DNA of 64,000 bases from Orientallactaga sibirica (Eukaryota > Chordata > Mammalia > Rodentia > Dipodidae), in the NCBI GenBank assembly GCA_036365145.1, contig JAEOAD010000029.1:20321001-20385000 (forward strand), read 5' to 3'. Under the pieces are notes generated by a model that made no database searches, was not told the DNA's origin, and was given only the letters and a program-made list of their open reading frames with translations. Both the position numbers and the translations under genes were made by a program. Shown in pieces: positions 56,312 to 64,000 of this stretch. Position 1 is the first letter of the stretch, and each line of letters starts with the position of its first letter.

Positions 56312-56518
56312 GGGCTGGAGAGATGGCTTAGTGGTTTAGGTGCCTGCCTCTTAAGCGTAAGAACACCCATTCGATTCTCCAGGTCCCACGTTTAGCGGAT
56401 GCAGTGACACAAGGGCACAATACCGCACTTGCTCACAAGGGGGCATAAGCTTCTGTGGTTGTTCACAGTGGCTGAGTGGCTGCGCCCATTCTCTCTCTCT
56501 CTCTCACTCCCCCTACCA
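56312..56518 (+). mobile_element. B2 SINE, long subfamily, sense
   Basis: gggctggagagatggcttag head and the long-form module (caataccgcacttgctcac), with some deletions (agcggatgcagtgacac). Near-identical flanks aaatgtgggtgata and aaatgtggatgaca form the TSD. Confidence 0.92.
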
Positions 56519-56534
56519 AAAAATGTGGATGACA

Positions 56535-57699
56535 GAACTGAACCCCTGCCAGTGAAGATAGTATATAACCCAAGCCTGTACTTGGAAGTGTGAATATTAA
56601 TTTCTTCACTTTGTAATAAAGAATAGATTTTTGCAGTTTAAAAAGTAAGTCTACCATCCTAACGTTTTTCCTTATTTTCCCCTAACTTTAGAGAGTTAAT
56701 TTGGAAACTATTCTTACTTGGGAAGACCCGCTGATCTGAAGTTGTACAATTCCTCCAGCTTCACCTCAACTTCTATTTCTCTGTTAAATTCAAGCAAACT
56801 CTAGAATTAATTCTTTTTTTCCCATAAAATAACATGTATGTTGTGATTCCATTTCTCTGTATCCACATCTCTGCCCTCCCTCCCAAGCCACCCTTCTACA
56901 TTTTCATTCTTCTATGTTCTTAATATGTGCAAAATGTGCCTATAGTGACCAATGTCACGATTCATTAATGATGTTGATTTCTGAGTGGTGTGATCTGGGA
57001 TGAGATTTTAAAAATCATCTTTATGTTTTCTTATATTAATGGGGGCAGGGATGAGGGAAAGGATGGTATGAACATATGATGTATCCATACTAATAAAAAT
57101 GAGTTAATAAATGTATTAACACATGTGTCATTGAAATAACAGATTAGGAAAGTAGGCTCCTTCCTTTATAAAAAAATTCTCTAAAGAGCAAATATAATAT
57201 TTATTATTTGATAATGATACTAGGGACAGTGAAAATTAATATTAACATTCCAAGAGCTCCTTGCAAAAAGAAAGCAAGTCAAACAACTACCAAGGCATGT
57301 CTTCTGAGGTTGGAATTTGGGCTTATGAAATATATACCTATAAATTAAATTTTAAACATATTATAGTTCACTTTAGGCTAACATAAATTAGATACTCTAT
57401 TGAAAAATGCTAATACTTTTATAAACAGCAATCATGAAATGAGCGCCACTACTTTATATTTTTGTAAGTTTTCTTTAATGCTGGGCTTCTTTAGTACAAC
57501 TAGATTTTCATGTCTGATCCTGCCCTCACTGTGTTATTGTCTTAGAGTATACCTCGTCAAGTTAGTACATCTGTGCTCATGACAGAAAAAATAAGCCCTC
57601 CTGATTCTGTTGAGGAAATATTTTTGACTCTGAAGGCCATCTTAAACAAAGAATAAATTGTACTAATTTCTCTTCTAAAGAAAATGTGTGAGATAATAA
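56535..57699. other. AT-rich sequence with a possible old L1 tail
   Basis: 56820-57115 has features of an L1 3' end (tccatactaataaaaatgag) but no firm match. Nothing else recognised. Confidence 0.35.
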
Positions 57700-58038
57700 G
57701 ACAAAGGACATCTGTTCACCATAGGCTCATGTGTCTGAACATTGTTCCAAAGTAATGGCACTATCCAGGGAGGTTGTAAAGCCTTTAGGAAATGGAGCCT
57801 TGCTAGAGGGAGCAGGTCACTGGGGGTCGTACATGAGGTTTGTACGATAGGCCACCCATACTTCCTGTTCTGCTTCTGCTTCTTGCCAGCTGACATAATG
57901 ACTTGTATCCTGCTCCTGCATGGCTTCTTCACCATTATAGAGTCTACCCTCTGGAACTATAAGTGAAAATAAACTTTTACCATTCCTAAATTGATTCTGG
58001 TCAGGTTTTTGTTCACAACAATGGGAAAGTAAGTGATA
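57700..58038 (+). mobile_element. MaLR/ERVL-type solo LTR, sense
   Basis: cataggctcatgtgtctgaa, gaggttgtaaagcctttagg, atggagccttgctagaggga and aagtgaaaataaacttttac with the AATAAA signal, ending ...gtaagtgataca. Ends are approximate. Confidence 0.78.
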
Positions 58039-58689
58039 CAGATATTTTGCAGAAAAGAAAGAGAGGGGATGAAAAATAAAACAATGTGGTCAAAATAGAA
58101 TTTAATTGCTATTTATATAAGGAAAGAGCTAGGGCTGCCAGGTGGAATAATTATTAATCTCAACATTAGAGGAAATCCATTATCAACTATATCACCTTGG
58201 TATGCAGTACACTGGTACTCCAGGAACCTTGAATGTCAGTAATGGAAGCTGAACATCTTCAAGTTCATGATGCTGTTATTTTGCTATATCCTGAAATCCT
58301 TCAGGTTTTTCCCCAAAAACATTTTAAACAAAAGCTGAAGGGGAAATACAGCACTTGAAATGAATGAATGAGCATATGTTTCTGCCCCAGTCTGAAGTAT
58401 TGGACTTGTTAGAGAAAGAGTTTTAGAGTTCTATGAAGAGCAGAGATCTTCAGAATGAAAATAGAAGCATAAAAGGATTAGTATTGACCTCTGATTCCTG
58501 GAACAATAAGTTCTAAGCCCTTTAATGGCCAGAAGAGACTGCTATGCTCTACAACCTAGAAGGAAGTTCACAAGTGTGGAATTTGTACCAAGGTAGAGGA
58601 AGCAATGATGCATAGGACCTACCCAGGTATCAACAGTGGCCACTGTGGTCCTGTTAACTTCTAAAACAGCCTATGCTTCGATGGCCACC
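58039..58689. other. Unique sequence
   Basis: Nothing recognised. Confidence 0.4.
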
Positions 58690-59015
58690 TCTAACAGTTA
58701 TGTTCTTATTGCTCAGACAAAACACCTGGCCAGAAGCAGCTTATGGGAAGAAAAGGTTTATTTCAGGCTTACAGTTTCAAGGGTGAAGCTTCTTTATGGC
58801 AGAGAAAAGCTTGGCAGCCGACTCACAACTTTATACATTGCAGCAAAAAGAGAACAGCAAGCTGTGCTGACTGAATATCCAGTGGGCTGGGCCAATCAGT
58901 CCCAAGGTCTGCCCTCAGCAATACACTCCCTCCATCATGGCGGGGACTAAGTAGGAAGAGATTAATCATGAACACTTGAGGCTATGAGAAACATTTTACA
59001 GTCAAACCAGGACAC
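58690..59015 (-). mobile_element. MaLR-type solo LTR, antisense
   Basis: ttattgctcagacaaaacac, ccagaagcagcttatgggaa, aggtttatttcaggcttaca and the later tcatggcggggactaagt follow the antisense MaLR LTR. The 104-codon frame at 58636-58950 lies inside it. Confidence 0.78.
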
Positions 59016-60110
59016 CATCCTATACAGCTTATCTGGATTTCTCATCACTTTGCACATATTTTTGTACTCTTTCAGATTTTTCTATACTCACCTTTTACCA
59101 TATGGAGCACTATTTAAGAAACACAGCTAGTTTTTTTTTTTTTTTTCCAATTTATAAGTGTATTTGAAATATCCATTTATGAAATAACATTTCTGAGTCA
59201 TATGGACACTTGTTTCTTTTGGATGACATGGGCAACCTTTGCTGTGTTTTCTAGTTTGTAAAAACAGACAAACAAGTATTTTTTAGCCAGTTTGTCAAAT
59301 CTATATCCCCCATTACAAACCTAAATATGATGACATCATGCATCTTTATATATTACATAATCAACTATAAACTTATACCTATTGAGCCTTATACAATGAA
59401 GTTCAGTGAAATGAATCTTCTTCTAAAACATTTGCCTTTCCTAAATAGAAATAGCTGGGTGACTGATAAGTCTTTAATAATGGGAAACAAAGGAAAAGTA
59501 GGAAACACATAAAACAAAATAAATTGTGAAATATATATATATATATTTAATATCCAAAAATTTTCAGTTATTGCTCCATATTTTCAAGTTTTTTTATGAC
59601 TGTAGACCAGTAAAATTTTTCTAAGTAAATCCTATCAATTTCATGCTAATTTTATGCATAGTTGTTTTCCTCTTTCATTTTTATAGTGATTGTGAATGTG
59701 GTTTTCCTCGTAATTAACTTATAAAAGGGATAATTATTTAAGAAATTAATTTTTAATTAGCTATGTTAATCAATTATATCTTGTATTTTTTTATCCAGCT
59801 TGGCTTGTCTCAATATAGACAATGACAAACAACATATAATGAAAGATTGCCTAAATATTATTATCTTTGTTGTATCTTATGGCTCATCTGATCACTTTAA
59901 CAGTTCCAAAACTGTCTTTAAAGAAGGGATTTAAGGCAATAATGTCATTGTAAGGTAATTTTGTTTCTTTATAATTTGTTTTCTCCAAATTAAATAAATT
60001 TAAACATTCAGTTGAAATATGAAATTGCATAGAAATTAATAAATGAATCCAATGCTAGTCTTTTCCATCCATACTCTTTGACCTTTCTTCATGAAGTAGT
60101 CATCATTAAA
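59016..60110. other. Very AT-rich unique sequence
   Basis: T-run at 59131-59147 and a TA run at 59532-59547. No gene or repeat family recognised. Confidence 0.4.
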
Positions 60111-60350
60111 AAATATATAGAGTTACCACAAGCCACATGACTGCAGGTTGCACCCAGTTGCCTCAGCCATATGCGACCTGCTGGTTTCCTGGCCTGCCTG
60201 AGCTGTGGCTTGTGGGTTGGTGAGCAGCCTCTACTCCTGCCTGGTGGGAGGCCCCACCCCATAGCAAGCACATGGTCTTGGCTGGCTACCTGAACAGGAA
60301 ACCTGCTGGGAGCCCAGCTGGATTCTGAGCTCCTGTGCTACTGGGAAAGT
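60111..60350. other. Isolated GC-rich patch of unknown origin
   Basis: About 240 bases of markedly higher GC than anything within several kb, including ggcctgcctgagctgtggct and gcctggtgggaggccccacc. CpG is nearly absent, so it is not a CpG island. It may be a piece of an ERV or another repeat I do not recognise. Confidence 0.4.
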
Positions 60351-60452
60351 GGCAGAATTTTTTTAAAGGTGTCCCATTAAAACTTTCGGCTGTCCTCTTA
60401 GAGCAAGTGTAAGAATATTCTTTATTGTGAGGAAATGAAGCTTAAAGGGGAT

Positions 60453-60770
60453 TGTAAGGTTTGAGAGTGAATAAAACCACAAGAACCACTCTGAGGCAAA
60501 GATGAAAGTTTTTACTGGGGGAAAGCACAAGCTGCCAGAACTGACTCTCCAGGAGGAGCACAGCCAACCTGAGTTTTCAGTTAGTGGCCTTTATAAGGGC
60601 TTTTTCAGTTGGGAGAAGGTGAGGAAGGAAAAAAGCTCATTTGTTAAGTAAAATAAAAAAAGTTCCTTTAGGATCATTACATTAACCATTTACTACAGCT
60701 AGAGTGGGACACCACAACAGTGACTAGGTGACTTATGAGATAAGGGGGCAAAACCCTTATCACAACCCAT
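60453..60770 (-). mobile_element. ERV-type LTR, partial or diverged
   Basis: Related to the LTR at 63216 over its R/U5-side half: tgtaaggtttgagagtg, ctctgaggcaaagatgaaag, actgactctccagg and cttatgagataagggggca. Similarity is lost after about 60765, so the U3 side is missing or different. Confidence 0.78.
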
Positions 60771-61504
60771 CTATAAAATTAAGAAAATGTCTGTAGTGTT
60801 CTTGTCATGTGACAGACTTTGACCATGATGATACTCAAGCATAAGTATCTGGGAATTCTGAAGAAACTGGATGCCTCCTGCAATTACACCTAAGGACCAT
60901 GGCCTTGTAGGTGTCCTTATTGCATTTCCTTTGATAACATTGTACCTGTAGGACACATTCCTCCTAACACTGAAGTGGCTTTTATTATTTTCTGCCCTGA
61001 ACCAGGACAAAAGTTGATGGGTCCAGTTAATAAAGTGTCTTTAAGTCACATTGGCTGTTTAGTGCTTAGATGTCATATGAGCAGTGGCAAAACTTGGAAG
61101 TAACTGTGAGTCCTGAATTGGAATTTGAAGTATTCTGTTGATATTCTGATGCTGCTAGAATATTCTGTATTCAAGGAAAACTGAATACCACAAGTTAACA
61201 GGGCTTTTAAGATTTCTGAAGACGTAGTAGACTCTAGCATTGAGAGAGTTGTTGAAAATCTCTCCTTTAAAAAAAATCATTTATTTATTTATTATTATGT
61301 GAATTTCAAACTTTTTTCTCATAATATGTTGATGTTCCAGAATACAATCCCAGACACCACGCTGTATTCAGTTTTCGTTCTTCCTTAGTCTCCTCCAAGT
61401 TTCAGTAGTTCTTCAGCCTGTCTTTGTTTTTCTTAATTTGGTTATCCATGATGACTGTAAGATTTCAAGATTGTCAAATTAGAATTTTATGATTGGATAT
61501 TGTG
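60771..61504. other. Unique sequence, possibly divergent LTR U3
   Basis: 60771-61045 may be the U3 of the adjoining LTR but shows no match to its relative at 63216. The rest is not recognised. Confidence 0.3.
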
Positions 61505-61810
61505 CATTTTTTGCATGGGTATATGGGGATGTGCATTTGTGTGCTTGTTTCATATGGAGGCCAGTGGAAAATTTTAAGTGTCATCCTCCATAATACTGTC
61601 TATGTGTTTCTGAGACAAGATCTCTAGTGGCCTGGAAATCACCAGTTAAGTTACACTGGCTACCTAGTGAGTTCCCAAGATTTTATTTACTCCCCATGGC
61701 AGTGAGTACATATATGTGCTTCCATGTGCAGTCCTTTTATGCAAGTTCTGGTAATCAAATTCAAGTAGACATGCTTGTTAAGCAAGCACTATACCCACTA
61801 AGAAATCCCA
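61505..61810 (-). mobile_element. B3 SINE, antisense
   Basis: tgtgcatttgtgtgcttgtt, atatggaggccagtggaaaa, ttctgagacaagatctctag, gcaagttctggtaatcaaat and aagcaagcactatacccact match antisense B3. Confidence 0.75.
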
Positions 61811-62390
61811 CCAATATTATGCAATTGCATCAAGAATACCACAGAACTTATATTGCATCTTTCTGAGATACATGATGCTAATGTGTCTTATGAGTGTGAT
61901 GGTTACTTTGATCACCTGGTTAAAATAGGCTATGTTAAGTCTACTATACTGTTAAAAATCACCCCTTTTACTTAATATAAATGACTTTATTCATTCAATT
62001 TTATTCAATATTACACAGACATACTACAATTTCCTCCATCCATTTTGCTCTCCAGTTTTAGAATCCATGAGCAGATCTTCCTTGCAACCATTATCTCTGT
62101 GTTGAGTGCATAATGATGATTGGAGACTCCCTTTGTTCTTGGTATATGATTAATTGGAATTCTTTTCTAAGAAAGAGCTATACTTTCTCATTTTATGGAT
62201 CTATCCATTACTTATTTATTCATTTATTTATCAGAGTGCAGATCCAGGGATCTTTATTTATTCTTTGTCTATAATCTAATAGTTTCAGTCACGTTGCCAT
62301 TCAGTTCAAGGCTGTGTTCTTTCAACAAATTCATGTTTACATAATACCTAGATCATATAGGACTAAATAAAAGTGTTCATCCAACCTATC
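61811..62390. other. AT-rich sequence, possible old L1, antisense
   Basis: 61975-62240 (tactacaatttcctccatcc and following) has the flavour of an antisense L1 segment, but the match is too weak to call. Confidence 0.3.
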
Positions 62391-62392
62391 CA

Positions 62393-62636
62393 TTTTTATT
62401 TAATTGAGAGACAGAGAGAGAGAGAGAGGCAAAGAGAGAGAAAGAGAGAGGCTAGGCGCTCCAGGGACTTCAGCCACTGCAAACAAACTCCAGACGTGTG
62501 CACCCCCTTGTGTGCTTGTGCAACATTGTGTGCTTGCACCAGTATGCATCTGGCTTATGTGGGAACTGGAGATTCAAACATGAGTTCTCAGACTTCACAG
62601 GCAAGGACCTTAACCTCTAAGTCATCTCTCCAGCCC
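62393..62636 (-). mobile_element. B2 SINE, long-type, antisense
   Basis: A GA-rich tail, then the body to gtcatctctccagccc. It has an extra segment (plus-strand ttgtgtgcttgtgcaacatt) at the place where the long subfamily carries its module, but with different sequence. Confidence 0.9.
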
Positions 62637-62771
62637 TAATCTACCCTTTTAAGTTAAACAAAACATGAGAAAATAACTATTCTCAAGGAAAAACATGTTA
62701 TTGAATGTAAAGGCTTGATGATGTTTTGATTTTAAATAGTTTCAATTTAAAAAGTCATGTGTTAGTGCCAT

Positions 62772-63157
62772 TGTTGCAGACAGCTTTATGTTGCTGAGAT
62801 GAACATGCAGAACAGGCATAGTTTATAGGAGAAAGGGGTATATTTCAAGCTTATAGATCTAGGTAGAAGTCCTATCAGTGGTAGTAGGAGCTGCTTCCAT
62901 ACATCCAATCAGAGAAAAGCAATAGCCAACAAACACCAAAAGTGACAAGCACAAAACTGGTACCAGGAGGAGGCCTGAGTGCAAAGTTTTCTGCATACTT
63001 TTGGGCTGGAAATCAGATCTTCCCCCAAACATACCTTAGGGCTGGAACCCAGGAACTATCCCCCGTTACAACTCCTCCAGCCAGATGGCTAGAGGTTCAA
63101 GTTACAAGCTTTATTAGACCACCTGAGTATATGGGGCCAAACATTCAAACTACCACA
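62772..63157 (-). mobile_element. MaLR-type solo LTR with perfect TSD
   Basis: Plus-strand ends tgttgcagacagctttatg and ...ttcaaactaccaca match the ends of the LTRs at 16788 and 18449, with a diverged middle. The 5-bp TSD gccat lies at 62767-62771 and 63158-63162, so the element resolved to a solo LTR by recombination. Confidence 0.93.
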
Positions 63158-63215
63158 GCCATTTATATAAAAAAAAAAAAAAATGTCTGTATATTTAAGT
63201 AAGAAAACTTGAGGT

Positions 63216-63646
63216 TGTAAGGTTTGGGAGTGACCAAGACCACACAGACACAGGCTACTCTGAGGCAAAGATGAAAGCTTTTATTCAGGAAAAGCACTAG
63301 CTGCCAGGACTGACTCTCAAGAGCAGAGCACAGCCAACCAGATAGTGGGCTTTTTCAGATAGTGGGATTTATAGGCTTCTTCAGTTGGGGGAAGGTGAGG
63401 AAGGGAAAAGAACGCCTTTGTTCTTTGCCTTAGCCATTTCAAATAGCTAGGGTGTGAGACTTTAACAGTGACCAGGCTACTTATGAGATAAGGGGGCAGG
63501 AAACCATGACCTGGGGGCATTGTTAGGCAAGGAAGGGATAATGGCTGGGCAGTTTCTTGAGGAATGTGGATAATCTGCTTCCTTGTCTCTGTAGCCATCC
63601 TGCTGTCCTTGGTGACTCCATTTTGGGAACCTGTCCCAACCTAACA
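63216..63646 (-). mobile_element. ERV-type solo LTR with perfect TSD
   Basis: The minus strand starts tgttaggttgggacaggttc and ends ccaaaccttaca. It contains a tataaatcc promoter-like site and a gaataaaagc polyadenylation signal about 60 bases apart from the end. The 5-bp TSD gaggt lies at 63211-63215 and 63647-63651. The ERV class is not certain. Confidence 0.9.
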
Positions 63647-63780
63647 GAGGTGAAGTATTGAAAGCTATTCAGTGACATTTCCAAGGTAAGTTTCACTATG
63701 ATTTTAGACTTAGACTTCCAAAACCAATAAAAAAGTTTCAGTATGTTTTATTTGCTATTTTTTGTTTATGGGTTTATTGC

Positions 63781-63783
<3 letters not shown>

Positions 63784-63823
<40 letters not shown>
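63784..63823. repeat. (GA)n microsatellite
   Basis: About 40 bases of pure GA. It may be the remnant of a SINE tail, but no SINE body follows; the flank to 63960 is simply purine-rich. Confidence 0.95.
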
Positions 63824-63825
<2 letters not shown>

Positions 63826-64000
63826 CAAGAAGGGATTATGAGACAGAAATAAAGAGACATACTGAGGAAAAGAGAAAGGAGAGAACATGCATGAAGGAGA
63901 CAGCAGGAAGGCCCAAGAGTTATAAAGGGAAAGGGATAGAGAGGGAAGGAAGGGACAGTAAGAAGGGAGGCACCATTTAACATTTTTAATTTTTTAAAAT

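Overview
The window is mammalian, and most likely comes from a rodent of the jerboa group (Dipodoidea). That call rests on its interspersed repeats. It carries B1 copies with a long jerboa-like 3' half, many tRNA-derived B2 copies with the start gggctggagagatggcttag and a CT-rich tail before AATAAA, and B3 and ID SINEs. It also has rodent-type L1 3' ends and many ERVL-MaLR (ORR1/MT-like) LTRs. B2 and B3 together point to the mouse/jerboa clade. The jerboa assignment is from memory of SINE consensus sequences and was not checked against a database.

I find no functional protein-coding gene, no structural RNA gene and no CRISPR array. The sequence is AT-rich intergenic or deep-intronic DNA. Nearly every open frame either lies inside a repeat or is a short chance frame. 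The coding sequence I recognise is dead L1 ORF2: a deleted and mutated C-terminal portion at 12836-13631 and another at 43162-44327. Two stretches (50770-51480 and 29400-30125, both read on the minus strand) look unlike the surrounding repeats and may be decayed processed pseudogenes, but I could not assign a parent gene.

Layout. 1-5700: ancient L1-like DNA, B2, B1 and B3 copies and an ID element. 7-12 kb: B2 copies, a possible LTR at 8690-9960, and MaLR LTRs near 10.2 and 11.4 kb. 12.8-15.1 kb: an L1 with a clean target-site duplication (TSD). 16.6-18.8 kb: a nearly intact, very young non-autonomous MaLR-like element on the minus strand, with a B1 beside it. 20.9-21.5 kb: a B3 SINE with an internal six-copy 44-bp tandem array. 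25.0-25.7 kb: a long, nearly perfect inverted repeat around a B1. 26-34 kb and 39-42 kb: L1 3'-UTR remnants with B2 insertions. 43.2-48.7 kb: L1 copies plus an older antisense L1. 50-57 kb: SINEs, antisense L1 3' ends and the pseudogene candidate. 57.7-63.7 kb: MaLR and other LTRs, including two adjacent solo LTRs with perfect 5-bp TSDs.

The parts do not work together as a pathway. The interest lies in the biology and chronology of the mobile elements: nested insertions whose order can be read from duplicated target sites, a duplicated primer-binding leader in the MaLR element, an expanded B2 subfamily, minisatellite birth inside a SINE, and G-rich L1 3'-UTRs. I saw nothing that qualifies as a new multi-gene system.
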